DNA from: Poa pratensis
Lineage: Eukaryota; Streptophyta; Magnoliopsida; Poales; Poaceae
Reading direction: 5' to 3'
NCBI GenBank assembly: GCA_947311845.1
Contig: CAMZMU010000062.1
Coordinates: 52,449,365-52,513,364, forward strand
DNA: 64,000 nt
Below are positions 23,101 through 34,259 of the stretch, piece after piece (within the stretch, counting starts at the first letter, position 1; each line of letters opens with the position of its first letter). The translations under genes and the position numbers were made by a program. The notes under the pieces are model-generated. The model had not been told where the DNA came from, did not search any database, and saw only the letters and a program-made list of their open reading frames with translations.

Positions 23101-24303
23101 TTTCTTAAAAACATGTACATGTTATAATTTCACAACTCTTCTCTAGAAAAGGGCTAACTGTGACTGAGTAAAACTTAACTTAATTGATGCACAGAGTCTC
23201 CACAATAACAGTTTTTTTTTGGTGGAGGGCTCCAAGAAAAAGCCCGATGTTCCAGCTTTGATACAAGCTGGAATGTGAGTTTGTTTAAGCACTTTAAGGA
23301 ACTTGTTGAAATTTACAATCGAGTACTGTTTGTCTAGGATGACGAGTAGCTATATATATCACACTATTAACCATAAATATACGTTTCCTCGGTGCCACAA
23401 GTAGGCCATCTTATAACAGGGCCAGTCAAACATATTAAGGTTCGATTATTGATATAGAAATAGTTATCAAAAATTCAACATTGACAACATTATAAAATTT
23501 ACTTTAATAACTTGTTAAATATTTTTACTTAAAGCAACATATTCTCAAATAAATATGGTCAGAATGACCTATATTGTGACAAGAGTAGTAGTTATTAGTT
23601 AATTTTGCCTGATTGGATTATGCTTAAAATTGTTTTCAGAAGCCATAATGTAGATTTATACCTAGAAGGCTAAACGTGGATAAAAATGATATTAAATTGT
23701 CCACCATGTGCATATGAATATCAACTGCAAGCAAGAATATATGCAGCTAATGAGTATATCCTACATGATAATAGGCTCCGGGAAGTCTTCTGCTTGTGTG
23801 TTCAGTTGTTCGTGGTTGTGCTTGTATTCCGCAAAACTATGTTATTCTAAGATGTTACCTGCAATATTGCTTATGAATTTCCTTGTAAATTGTAGAACTT
23901 ATCGCCCTGGTGACTGCTCCAGTGCAATGGAATCACAATGCAGCATTTCCAATACATTCAGAGGTACTGTTCCGAAGAATTACTCTTTGTATTTGTTATT
24001 GAGTCAGCAATGTTAATTTGTTTTCTATAATTTTGTGTAACAGGACTAAATCTATTACCTGGATCGAAGAGGAAATGCCCTACTTTGTTTAACTCCAGTG
24101 AAGATAATGTAGAACTTTCAGATGGTCTGAGACGCTCTGTCCATATTACACCGTTGAAGCGGCTGAAGGAAAGTTCTGTCCCCACTCAAAGTGATGTTTG
24201 GGAGTGCAATGCAAGTACCCTTTCTTTAAGAGTTCATCAGATTGTCGCGAGGATGCAAATTTACACAACTCAAGAGGCTGCCTTCAGAATTCGCCATGTA
24301 TAG
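20114..24303 (+). CDS. AAR3-like: DCN1-like cullin-neddylation protein, AAR3 type, 9 exons
   Basis: Exons 20114-20186, 20786-20885, 21375-21423, 21512-21587, 21681-21763, 22556-22652, 22785-22830, 23896-23963 and 24044-24303 join in one frame of 283 codons plus stop, all GT-AG. Residues about 60-175 form a DCUN1/PONY domain: GIFGDIQKLMSVLEL, then DDVRQFNTFYDFVFF, NYQRHNIPEDAW, and YDPKGAWPVIIDDFVEHM. Members help attach NEDD8 to cullins and so activate SCF-type ubiquitin ligases; Arabidopsis AAR3 affects auxin responses. The length is close to AAR3 (about 295). A long basic/serine-rich tail follows the domain. The last about 24 residues seem out of frame: after about 24231 another frame, open to 24362, looks like the normal C-terminus (see findings). 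The gene is convergent with the CSLA gene. Exon 2's 3' end (TTTTG|GTTATC) is the least certain junction. Confidence 0.85.
22098..22255 (+). repeat. Tandem duplication inside intron 5 of the DCN1-like gene
   Basis: Two diverged units of about 80 bp (22098-22174, 22175-22255) share GATGAGTAA, TTGAACATGG, AATGCCT and TTGTACTAG blocks. Confidence 0.6.
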
Positions 24304-24411
24304 TTGAAGATAGTTTAGCGAAAGGGTTCGAAGGTTGCATTTCAATGAAATGCTCATTTTGATAGATCAGGAAGGCATGTCGTAATCATTTATGACATCC
24401 CATAAATTCTA

Positions 24412-24478
24412 CTCCCTCCGTCCCAAAATAAGTGTCTCAAATTTGTACAAAAGTGAATATATTTTGGGACGGAGGGAG
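24412..24478. mobile_element. Short Stowaway MITE (67 bp) in a 3' UTR
   Basis: CTCCCTCCGTCCCAAAATA paired with TATTTTGGGACGGAGGGAG, with TA on both sides. It lies about 110 bp past the stop of the DCN1-like gene, probably in its 3' UTR. Confidence 0.88.
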
Positions 24479-24480
24479 TA

Positions 24481-25256
24481 TATATTTCTACTCGCGTCAA
24501 CACCATCATGTATTTGTAGTCAATTTTCAGTGGTGATATTATTTTGTACCCAAACAGTGATGTTATACGTAACTGTGTTCTCCTTCTGGTAATGCAGATA
24601 CTGTTTTTGTTTGTTTGTGTGTTTGCCGTGTATTTTGGTATCAATTCGCACAAAATGTTCTACGCTATTTTCTTGGAGATACGTCTTACCTATTTCCACT
24701 TTGTAATGAATTTTGATACTTGGCAAGTGCTATTATGAACTGGGATATTCAAATGACGGCATAGGATATTTTTTACCTCCAGTTTACATAACTTCAAACA
24801 CACACAAAAAAGACACCAGTAGCAGCAATAGTCCAACTTGCCACAAGATGATATTAGCACCAGCGATGGTCACATGTCTATAACCAAGGTCTTAACTGTC
24901 ATTCTGGATGCACGCTCCCCATCCTACAGCTATTTTATTTCTTCATTGCACATTTGTTCTGCCGGTTCCTGGAGTCCCAGGTTACTGTGGTAAAGAATTT
25001 GTTCCAAACAATACTTCCTCTTTTTTGCTTGATTAACAGTCCACCAAAACAATCAACACATTATATATTTCCTTTTGAGTGCATGACATTGTAGGAGAAC
25101 TTGAGTTGTAGGAGAGAGAATCATCCGAGCAAAGTATGATATGGAAACTGTTGTTAGTGCACAGATCAAAGTTATGCATCTAATCATCTGAAACATTTGA
25201 AGTGTTTATACTCATAAACAAACCATATAACAACACTTGATACTGTTTAGGTGTTG
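24481..25256. other. Convergent 3' flanks of the DCN1-like and CSLA genes
   Basis: AT-rich, no gene seen. It presumably holds both 3' UTRs and polyadenylation sites. Confidence 0.4.
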
Positions 25257-28200
25257 TCATCGACACCAAGTGCAAGTGCCGGTAAAGTTTAGCCCTAGGA
25301 ACAAAAATGCTAATCCTTGGAGATAGAGATTGAAGTAGTAGCTAGTCTTCTCAGGGAATACAAGGTTGTATGATGCACAGAAGAATAGAAATGCTGAAAA
25401 TACAATCTCACGAAAATTAACCCTGCAAGAAAACATGACGCCAATTAGAGTCTAGCGTATAGTATCTGATAGTTGAATGGCCATAACCTTGACTGAGAGC
25501 TTTACCTGTCTCTTAATCTTTTCCTGGTTTTCTGGAGCAAGGGAACTTCATTGTCTTCATAATTGTTCCCTACCTTCTTTGTTACGACCCACTCGTTAAA
25601 CTCTGACAACTCAAATAGACCAGCCAGTACAGCTCTCATGCGATGCATTGTCATCACACTCTCGAAAAAAATCCAAAATGGCAGTATATGTATATTTCTG
25701 CAGAGAGAGTTTTAAGGGCATTGAAAATTTTACTATGTGAAGCAGAGACGAGAAATCTATTTGGAACTCAAAGCAGTCCTTGAGAAGCTTACTTTGGATG
25801 TCTTATTGCTGTGACCACTGTAAGTACCATAGGAATATAAGCGATGCCCCAGATTGGTATGAATAGTTCTGGTATCATGACTGATATTGGAAGTATGATG
25901 TTGTAGAGAATACATGTGACCGTAGGGGCCACAACTCTCCGCACCAAGAAGAAACTATAGAGCATATGGAACTTCTTGAGGACAGATACATCCTAATGAA
26001 ACAACAACGGGATAAATATTAGTTTCCTTCAAACATTTTGTTTGAGATTTGCTAATGAGAGAGAAGAGAGACCTACTTTAGCAGCCAAAATATCTTTTGC
26101 TACTTTTCGGAATAAATGTGCACCCCCGCAGGACCACCGGAATTGCTGTCGGCAGTAGGCCCTGTAAGTGGACGGCAATTCACTCTTAACCTGCATTGTG
26201 TTTGCATAGTCACATGATTACACAAAAGTATTACACTTTAAACAATTTTTGGATAAGATATACCCACCCTGATATCCCCGACGTATATAAATTTCCAACC
26301 CTTCAGAGTTGCTCGAACTGCCAAGTCCATGTCTTCAACTGTAGTGCGGTCCTTCCAACCTCCCGCCTCTTTGATGGCTGCTGCACGCCATACTCCAGCA
26401 GTACCTTGGATTACAATAGAAATTCCGTCAGATAGTCATTTATTTCTAATCTAATCCATGTCCTGGATTTTTTTCTTACTTTGTTGACTTATAATGCGTA
26501 AGTTGAAAAGCTGTGTACCATTGAAACTGAAGAAGGAAAAAGTTGCTGATCCTGCTTCTTGCTCAACTTTGAAATGGTAATCGAAGAACATCTTTTGTAC
26601 CCTTGTCAACAGGCTCGCGGTGTCATTCACTGCAAAATTCTGTCAATTAAGAATCGATCAATTCAATCAGAGCAAATAAAACACTATCATATTTGTGAAG
26701 TGGTACATTAGCGGTATTTTCCATGCCAATTTTTCTTGGATTTTTGCTATACCTTGTTCCTGGCACCCCACGAACGATAAGACAGGGTCAGCTGACCTTG
26801 ATTTTAGGTGTTCATGAAAATGCAAAGCTACATTTATTTAATGCAACCAGAACGTGAGCTTGTTTATCCCAAGTTCCTCCTGTTAGGTTTGGAAGCAGTG
26901 CTCCGTTAATTTCCGAAGGTCTAAAAATGGAGAAAGCATTTCTATGTGGTGAACTGGTGATGTTCTGAAATATTTGAATCATGTGTGACAAGCGCAACTG
27001 TGCAAACATGCAAGGCAATTTTTTTGTAGTTTAGTTTTCATTTCATGGGCTAATGAGAACTGTCTTGTGATAGAGCTCTAAAGATTAATGCTCCAAAGCT
27101 GATAGGAAAAGGATTACATACCGAAGGCCCAGCGAGCTTGAACAAGAGCAACTTCTGGATTGTGCAGGAAGAACGGGACTGTCCTGAGAAGGAAGTCTTC
27201 CTCAGGCTGGAAATCAGCATCAAATATGGCAACGTATTCACACTGCTTGGCATATTCATGTTCCATTCCTTTCTTCAGGGCTCCTGCTTTAAACCCCTTA
27301 CGGCTGCTTCTTGTGGTGTACTTAATGTTCATACCCTTGCTCGCCCAGTTTTCGCATTCAAGCTCCACCAGATTCTGCAGAAAAAAGTAAACCCAACCAG
27401 CATAGATGCTTTAAATTGCATGTCAACATTCTTCATGTAAAATGGTTGATGTCCTAGTCTATTATTACTCTGTTCCAAAATATAAGACGTTTTGGTAGGC
27501 TAAAATAGCCTACTGAAACGTCTTATATATTGGAGCGTGGGTAGTAACATATCTTAGCATGACACTCTTCTCATAACCCTGTCATGTCTGACCACTGAGA
27601 GGGGCTAGAAATTGGCAAGATCCAGTAGTCAATCTGGAAATGGAAATTGCGAATTACGATTTCATTCACCTGGTAACATCTGAAGGTCCATTTGCAAATG
27701 AAACAGTTACATCAGGCAATTAGTTTTGTTGCCGTGCCAGCACAAATGGAGTACTGCTGCCACTCTATTTGGAACACTGTCTATTTTATAAATTTATTTT
27801 GGGAACACTGTTTCTCATTTGATGAAATCAATAAATCAAAGGGGCAAGTACAGATCTCAGATCTGGTGGTCAGGTCAGATCCACCTGCTTAGTATAGTGC
27901 TTGGGAGGGCATCCCCGCTTTATCTAAAGAGTTATTGTGCTTGCCTACTAGTACTCCTGCCCCATCCCACTTAAGCTAACTCATCAGCGGAACCAATTGA
28001 GTTTAACAAAAGTGATCAATTGAATACTCGCATTTTTGCTCTAGCCTGTCCACTGGAACAATTTAGTTCCGACCGAGATGGGCATTTTCTCTCCCTGTCA
28101 AGCAAATTTGAAGCCTAGGTATATAAACCATTTTTAAAACTTAGACAAATCTTATTTACAACTTTTCAAAAATTCCAAAAAATGCATGCACGTGGGTATT

Positions 28201-30702
28201 GGGTAACTTGAGTTTTTGTACAAAGTATACAATACAAATTTCGTAGCTCGTGTAGCAAATCAAGTGACCTTTGCGTAAGTCGTGAAGGGTAATATTATTT
28301 ACAAGGGTAGGTTTCTAGCCATAAAAAACATTTGATTTGGTTTCATCATAATTGTTAAAAAGATTAATTTTGGTAAGTAAAAAGATGGGTTCATGTGATT
28401 GTGGACTCAGGTTAAGAAATCTGTTTTTTTTCCATTGGCTTGTTTATGCATTGCTATACTGCCTACAAACATAACTGAAACAGGCTCAGTTATTGTTTTC
28501 GGAAACGAAGGAGCCTTCATGGAACAACAAACTGTTCTATTTTACAGTCATATGTACAGTATGAAACAGCGAGTGTTAAAAAGAAGATCATGTTAGGAGG
28601 AAACCATGAAGAGTGATAAGTAAATGCTTCCTATTAATCCAAAAACATGAAGCAATGATTCTGGGCAGCTGATACGGAGAATCAAAGAGGAATTCAGAAC
28701 TTGAGAATTCGCTGGACTCGAGAAGGAGAAAATAGGACGCAAGAGTAGGCTTAGGAGTTGGTGTGGAGTTGTAAAACCGGCTGAATTGTTTGCAATTTGG
28801 CCGGAATCTTGTAAATGTATTCTCCTCCTATAAAAATATGGTATGCTATTGGCATACCCGCAAAAAAAAGAAGGATTCTGGGCAGCTAGGGAAGATCCCT
28901 CCCTGAAGAGGAATATGCTCACCAATTATTGAACCATCTCTTCAGATCCATTATCCATGGGTCTGACTTAATACACAAGTGGGCAACGAGGTTCACTGGC
29001 AAAGGGCCAGGATCTTCTTGATGTAGGAAAATATCAGGACAAGGTAAATGAGTGCATGTAAATACATGGGTGATCTGTGTCAAGGGTTAAGCTTAGCTGT
29101 TGATGATATATTGACAGTCTCCAAGCGACACCCCATGGTTTCTGGTGTGGTTAGATTCAGAATCGCTGCATTGGCCACACTTTGTGCGATGTCTGGTGGG
29201 TGGGCCCATCATACAAATATGCACCAGTCCTAAATGGCCATTAATTTTCTGGTCCAATCTTATTTACTCCAACTCCGATTTCTCACTTCCATCTCCATCT
29301 CCCTGGAGATTATCTTGTCCTTTGGCCGACAGAGGTCCCGAACACACAGACAGCAGGGACCTACATGCTGCACGCACCCATGTGATCGAAAAGGCAGGGA
29401 ATCCAGATGCAAGAGAATGATTCGAAGATGATATGCTCTTGAACGTGTGCTCTGGATGCTCGATGACGACTTTGGAATTTCTGATAGTGAAAGGAAAACC
29501 TAGAGACAATACAAGTCCCTCATTGCCAAATGCTGAAGTACCTTTCACCCAACTAATCCTACAAACCCACTGCATTCACCAGTCCAAAAAGTTGCATGTT
29601 CCTATAGTCCTATATCAGCTAGTCCTGTGTCAAAACTTTTGACATCTAGCTGTAGATAGCCTCACACACGAGGTCTAAATTTAAAGTATGTTCCTTTCGT
29701 ACCATCATGTCTCACTTATTTTAGTACTCATTTGAGAAGGAACCTAAAGTAGGTGATTGTTCATGTTCTCCACTTCTAAAAAACCCCAAGTTGCAACAAA
29801 CAAAGGAGGGAGATCTGCCTAGCATAATAAACGGATTGCTGAGCAGAAGGAGCAACAAGAAGAGTTTTCTTGAGTTAATGAGTCTACCTTGATATAGGGA
29901 TCGGTGGAATCATCCAGCACTTGGACAATTATCTTGTCCTTTGGCCACTTGAGCTCACACGCCGCCCCTATCGACAGCTTGTACACCTACACGCACAGCT
30001 CACCCCCAAGAAAATAAATTAGTAACACATCATCAGAATACTATATTAATCTCGCAAAACAACAAGAACAAGATCGACAAATCAAAGCAGTCAATCGACG
30101 AGAGTATGATCGCCGGCCCTCTCACCTCCAGCTCATTGTACATGGGTATCTGCACCATGACGATGGGGTAGTGCGCGGCGGTGGTCCCCTTCTCCTCGTC
30201 GTCGCCGGCGATGGGCTCCCACTTGAAGCGCCACTCGGGGCGCCAGCCGATGGCCTTGACGCCGAGGCTGACCACGGAGTTGTACACGGCCTCCACCGCC
30301 AGCATCACCGACATCACCATGCACACCCACACCGCCACCTGCAGCACCGGCGCGATCACCCCACCCCGCACCCGCACCCACAGCTCGTACACGTCCGGCA
30401 GCGACACGCCGCCCGCCTCCGACGACGACGACGACGAGGAGCCATCGAAGACGCCGATGAACCACGAAAAGGCCCCATGAAAGTCCAGCCGCCCGCCCGC
30501 TGCGAGAGAAGAAACAGTGCCGCGAGAAACGTCAGATCACGTGCGCCGCGGCGCGATGGGCGAAGGAAAAGAAAAGGAGAGAGAGCAATGTACCGGTGAG
30601 CCGGTGGCTGAAATCGACGGCGCCGGTGGAGACGGCGGCCACGAGGGCGGCGGCGCAGGCGAGGACGAACAGGAGGGTGCCGCCGATTTCTCCGGCCTCC
30701 AT
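25257..30702 (-). CDS. CSLA: Glucomannan 4-beta-mannosyltransferase (CSLA), 10 exons
   Basis: Minus-strand exons in order: 30702-30594, 30499-30126, 29986-29888, 27374-27122, 26629-26519, 26404-26268, 26190-26077, 25992-25793, 25697-25506, 25422-25257. They join in one frame of 584 codons plus stop, all GT-AG. It is a GT2 processive glycosyltransferase of the Golgi that builds mannan/glucomannan backbone from GDP-mannose and GDP-glucose. Visible motifs: an N-terminal membrane segment ([20 protein letters not shown]), [15 protein letters not shown], the DxD in [16 protein letters not shown] and the QQFRW (QxxRW) motif, followed by C-terminal hydrophobic segments. A serine run (about residues 57-63) precedes the first membrane segment. 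Length is slightly above the usual 530-580. Intron 3 (2.5 kb) has gained a Stowaway MITE and a poly(A) retroposon. No damage is seen. The CSLA number cannot be assigned. Confidence 0.95.
27468..27544. mobile_element. Stowaway-like MITE (77 bp) in CSLA intron 3
   Basis: Arms ATATAAGACGTTTTGGTAGGC and GCCTACTGAAACGTCTTATA pair; ends CTCTGTTCC / GTGGGTAG lie between TA dinucleotides (27466-27467, 27545-27546). Confidence 0.8.
28657..28887 (+). mobile_element. 203-bp poly(A) retroposon in CSLA intron 3
   Basis: The perfect 14-bp repeat GATTCTGGGCAGCT (28657-28670 and 28874-28887) flanks a 203-bp insert. The insert ends in CATACCCGC, eight A and GAAG, and has no coding potential. Size and structure fit a 5'-truncated LINE or a SINE; no Pol III boxes were recognised, favouring a LINE 3' end. 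Confidence 0.75.
29309..29327. repeat. 19-bp copy of CSLA exon 3 sequence in the adjoining intron
   Basis: ATTATCTTGTCCTTTGGCC at 29309-29327 is identical to 29928-29946 inside exon 3 (encoding PKDKII), same orientation, 619 bp apart. Confidence 0.5.
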
Positions 30703-30842
30703 GGGTGACGGAGGGGAATGCGTGGTGGGAGAGACAGAGTACAGGCGAATGGGGGTTGGAATTTCCTAAGTCTAGACACACCTATCTTTGTACCTTTTTG
30801 CCCTTCCTCTTTAGCTATGTTATGTACCACCAGTGTACGTGC

Positions 30843-30850
30843 TTTATATA
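30843..30850 (-). promoter_or_regulatory. TATA box of the CSLA gene
   Basis: The minus strand reads TATATAAA, 141 bp upstream of the start codon, allowing a 5' UTR of about 110 bp. Confidence 0.6.
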
Positions 30851-30867
30851 TCGGCAAGTGGGCACAC

Positions 30868-31094
30868 TTTGGTATCAATCCCAACTATTAAATCAGAGAA
30901 ATGCCATTGATATAGTACTTACAAAATATTGTCGTGGGCTCACGACTCAAGTTCACCTCCAAAATCCACTTAAGATTACTCTCGAAAAAAAATCCACTTA
31001 AGATTTGGTAAATCTTAGGCCTGTCATTGTTTACTCTCAAGTTTTAAATCACAAGTCGTGGGAACACTTTGCTGTAACTCCCAACTATTAAATC
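30868..31094. repeat. Imperfect direct duplication upstream of CSLA
   Basis: ACACTTTGGTATCAATCCC and ACACTTTGCTGTAACTCCC, each followed by AACTATTAAATCAGA, occur at 30868 and 31061, about 193 bp apart. The duplication includes potential CSLA promoter sequence. Confidence 0.6.
30964..31005 (+). repeat. Micro poly(A) insertion with 14-bp direct repeats
   Basis: ATCCACTTAAGATT occurs at 30964-30977 and 30992-31005. Between them are 14 bases, ACTCTCG plus seven A. It lies about 260 bp upstream of the CSLA start. Confidence 0.6.
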
Positions 31095-31229
31095 AGAAAC
31101 ATAAAAAAATAAAATCAATGTCACGACTTGCGACTAATTTTCACAATGAATTTTTCGAGGAGATGAAATGAAGCCGGTGAATGATCCCTGGTTGTCACTG
31201 ACTCACTTTACCATCTCCTCGTAAAAAAA

Positions 31230-31266
31230 TTAGACTAGTTTTTTTTAAAAAAAATTTAGACTAGTT
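31230..31266. repeat. 11-bp direct repeat around a T/A-rich insert
   Basis: TTAGACTAGTT at 31230-31240 and 31256-31266 flanks six T and eight A plus T. It could be a micro-insertion or slippage; orientation is ambiguous. Confidence 0.35.
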
Positions 31267-31335
31267 GAATGTATGGCGCCCCGGGCTAGGCGTGATCATG
31301 ACCATAGCGCCCTGGCCCTGGGTCCATGCGACTTA

Positions 31336-33033
31336 GAGCATCTCCAGTCGGGGCGCCCAAACGGCCGTCCAAAGCCGTTTGGGGCGTGCCGGACACAAAA
31401 TCGCGCCCACTCGCGGCGCCCAAACGCGAATTCGGTCCGGCACGGCCTAGTTTTGTGTCCGGCACGCCCAGCCCACGCCCTCAACTTGGGGAGGCTTGGG
31501 GCGGCCCCGGACGGAAGGAAACGCACGCCTCCGACGCGCGGGCCACGCCTGGCAGGGACACGGCCACGCCCGTGGTCAAAGGCATCGTCAAAGGCGCGTG
31601 CCGCGTGGCGACGCCTCGTTTTCACGGCCGGCCGGCGGCCAGTGAGCGTCGCGTCCTCTGCTCGCCGGAGTGAATGCGGCGCGCCTTTTCGAGGCGAGCG
31701 GCGTTAATACCACCGCTCTCCGGCCGCCATAAAACGGCTTTGGGCGCTCTCCACTCATCGCCACTCTCGCCCTCGCCGTTCTCTCTCCCTCGCCTCGCCG
31801 CTCCTTCTCCACTCGAAAACCGCCGCCGCTCTCCTTCTCCATGGCCAGCAACTGGAGGCGCACCGGCGGCGCCGCGGCCAAAGGCTTCGCGCCGCGCACC
31901 CTGCTCAAGGAGCAGACGGAGGCGCTGCGCGACAACGGCTATCCGGTGCCGCCGGATATGCGCGTTTGCCACGGGTTCGTCATCGGCGTCAACGGCGTGC
32001 CGGTGATGAAGCCCCTGACGCGGGCGAACCGCGGCGGCGACACGCACTACTGGCGTGACCTGACGCCGGAGCAGCGTCCGGACCCGCGCTGGGATCCGCG
32101 GAACCCGGCCAACCATGGCCGGTACGAGGCGGCGTTCCAGCGCGCCTACGAGGAGGACTTCAACCGCTGGGACGGCCCCGGCCCGGCGCCGACGGATAAG
32201 AACGTCGCCGGGCGCGAGGCGTTCTGGAGCGTGCCCGGGCGCACGCTCCAGTTCGTGATGAACCACATCGCGAACGGCGGCTCGCTCCTGACGGCGGCGC
32301 CCGCCCTTGCCCCGGCCGCCTGGGCACCACCGCCACCTCCGGCCAACCAGTGGGCGCCACGCGCGACGCCGTCCTCGTCGCGCTCCACGTCGCGGGCGTC
32401 GTCCTCGCGCTCGTCCTCATCTCGCTCCCGCGCCTCCTCTCTGCTAACGCCGAAGCCGGAGCAGATGAAGGTGAAGGCGGAGCCGGAGCTCTCGCCGTTC
32501 ATGGCGGAGCTCATAGCGGCGCAGGCAGGGACGGACGACGACGCCATTGCGGCGGCCGTCGAGGCCGCGTCGATGGACGACGTGCCGCCGCTCGACGGCC
32601 CCACGGCCTGCGCCTGGTCGGCGCGCGAGACCGCCAAGGAGAAGGGCGCGCCCTTCTTCGACCTCACCGTCGACGACGACCCAGGACCGAGCCGCGTCAA
32701 GGAGGAGGACGACGGCGGCGCGTGGACCGGCGGCGCAGGGAGCAGCGGCGGCGTGAAGAAGGAGAAGAAGGAGGAGGAGGACCCCTACTACGCCTTCAGG
32801 CGCCGCTACCGGGCCAGTATATTAGGTTTAGTTTTTTTAAATTTCATTCGAATCTGTAAAATTTTCTAAAATTTGAATGAAAATCGCCAAAGTTTAAGTT
32901 TACAAAAAAATATTTGAGCGCCGCGAGTGGGGAGCGACGGCGCCCAAATGTGCCAGGTAGCCCGGACGGCGCCCAAATGGCCCGTCCGGAAGGCCTTTGA
33001 ACGACTATTTAGACGCCGCGACTGGAGATGCTC
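31336..33033. mobile_element. Non-autonomous TIR element, PIF/Harbinger-like (1.7 kb)
   Basis: Ends GAGCATCTCCAGTCG on the left and its complement on the right, with further shared subterminal words (CCACTCGCGGCGC near both ends). It is flanked by TTA (31333-31335) and GTA (33034-33036), close to the TTA/TAA duplication of PIF/Harbinger. It is GC-rich, has no transposase and carries one long ORF. Superfamily is inferred from TIR and flank size. Confidence 0.65.
31841..32869 (+). CDS. Transposon-borne ORF of unknown function (342 aa)
   Basis: Starts MASNWRRTGG; an N-terminal block (about residues 15-140) contains GYPVPPDMRV, YWRDLTPEQR and GREAFWSVPGRTL, which I recognise as a family recurring in GC-rich Triticeae TIR elements. 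A low-complexity Ser/Arg and Pro stretch follows (about 160-205). The C-terminal half is acidic with VKEEDD and KKEKKEEED, ending in a hydrophobic tail that may be read-through of the original stop. No catalytic motif is recognised. The ORF is intact and lies fully within the TIRs, so it is part of the element rather than a host gene; whether it is expressed is unknown. Confidence 0.55.
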   Translation: MASNWRRTGGAAAKGFAPRTLLKEQTEALRDNGYPVPPDMRVCHGFVIGVNGVPVMKPLTRANRGGDTHYWRDLTPEQRPDPRWDPRNPANHGRYEAAFQRAYEEDFNRWDGPGPAPTDKNVAGREAFWSVPGRTLQFVMNHIANGGSLLTAAPALAPAAWAPPPPPANQWAPRATPSSSRSTSRASSSRSSSSRSRASSLLTPKPEQMKVKAEPELSPFMAELIAAQAGTDDDAIAAAVEAASMDDVPPLDGPTACAWSARETAKEKGAPFFDLTVDDDPGPSRVKEEDDGGAWTGGAGSSGGVKKEKKEEEDPYYAFRRRYRASILGLVFLNFIRICKIF

Positions 33034-33036
33034 GTA

Positions 33037-34259
33037 CAGTTCTCCATCCCCACACGCGCTCGCTCGACGCCCGTGATCTCCTCCGTCGCTGCCCGCGACC
33101 CTCCCTCCTCGCTCGCCTCCCGCCATCCACCGTCGCCATGTACCATATCCACTGGCCTTATTTTACGTCCACCGTGCGGTGATGCAGATGAGATCTGATG
33201 CGTAGATTGGGCATCATGGTAAAGAGACAGACGGCAGCATCCTCCGTCATATGGTCAGGCAGCTTTATTGCAGATCCGAGGGTGTTGCCATTGCTTGGGC
33301 CCCAGCTTGTCGGTAGTAACAAGAACATAAGTTTTTATTTCTTTCCTGGGTGCTACAAATCTTAAAATTCTCCATAGCTCATTCGTATCGGTCCATCTCG
33401 TCTATGCCTATAGCTCGTATTTTATTTCTTTCTAAGTCAAACAGTGGCGGGAGTGATCTGGAGAAGCAGGACACCTGGACCTCGATATGATGACTCAGAC
33501 GAGACGACATAACTGGGCATGTTTTTTTAATCTTGCTCCCTTCATGAATCACTCGCCACGTCAATGATTGAGGCCCATGATGGTCTATTCATGAGCTGTG
33601 ACGTCAAATACATCCTGAGCATGCAACACCTGTCATGCATCAGCGAGCGTTGGCTGGCCAGCTAAGCCCCTCTCCCATGGCTTCATTTTCCAGATGTTTC
33701 AGCTCGTAGTTGGAACACCTGCCTTTTCTCGTTCGTGCCTACCTGTCTGTCTTTAGTTTCTTTTTTTTGGCACAGCCGGTGTTTAGTTTCTGAACTTGTT
33801 CTTGGCTACCCACGACATAATACTAGTAGTAAAACATTGGGGCAACTATATTACATTACTTAGAAGTCTTGTCATATTTTATCTCTTAGTTGTGTCATAA
33901 TGAACAATTTAGTAGTACATTTTATTATTCTAAATAACAAGCTACGTATACTTATTAGGAAGGACGATAGGCACACATCTGCAACGCCTCATTAGGGCAT
34001 AATACCAAATTATGCCAAATTGAATCAAATTAAGTGTCAGTATTTTAGGCAACGTGCACCACACTGCTCTTGCGACATACACACTACTGGGAACTCCACG
34101 GAATACGGGCATGATTTGTCCGCCTAGTCATCTTTTTTCCGTAGATGAGCTATGATTTTTCATTAAGGAGTAGAATTGGCAAATTTATAGGCAAACTGGC
34201 AGAAAAATCGATACAACACACTAAACCCGGGTTCACGCTTCATACGAGCCGACGACTAT
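33037..34259. other. Intergenic with one micro-insertion
   Basis: C/T-rich, 5'UTR-like sequence to about 33140, then ordinary intergenic DNA. At 33752-33791 a TTTAGTTTCT direct repeat flanks a short insert that reads on minus as ...GGCTGTGCC plus A run: a minus-strand micro poly(A) insertion. Confidence 0.4.

Noticed and set aside
24544..24738. 64-codon hydrophobic ORF after the DCN1-like gene
   Set aside because: Lies in AT-rich 3' flank next to a MITE; no conservation clue.
30171..30599. His/Arg-rich and Ser-rich ORFs on + over the CSLA 5' exons
   Set aside because: Antisense shadows of GC-rich CSLA exons 1 and 2, which join in frame with conserved motifs.
31273..31935. Several 100-140 codon ORFs around 31.3-31.9 kb
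   Set aside because: They overlap the TIR and subterminal region of the 1.7-kb element on both strands and have no domain.
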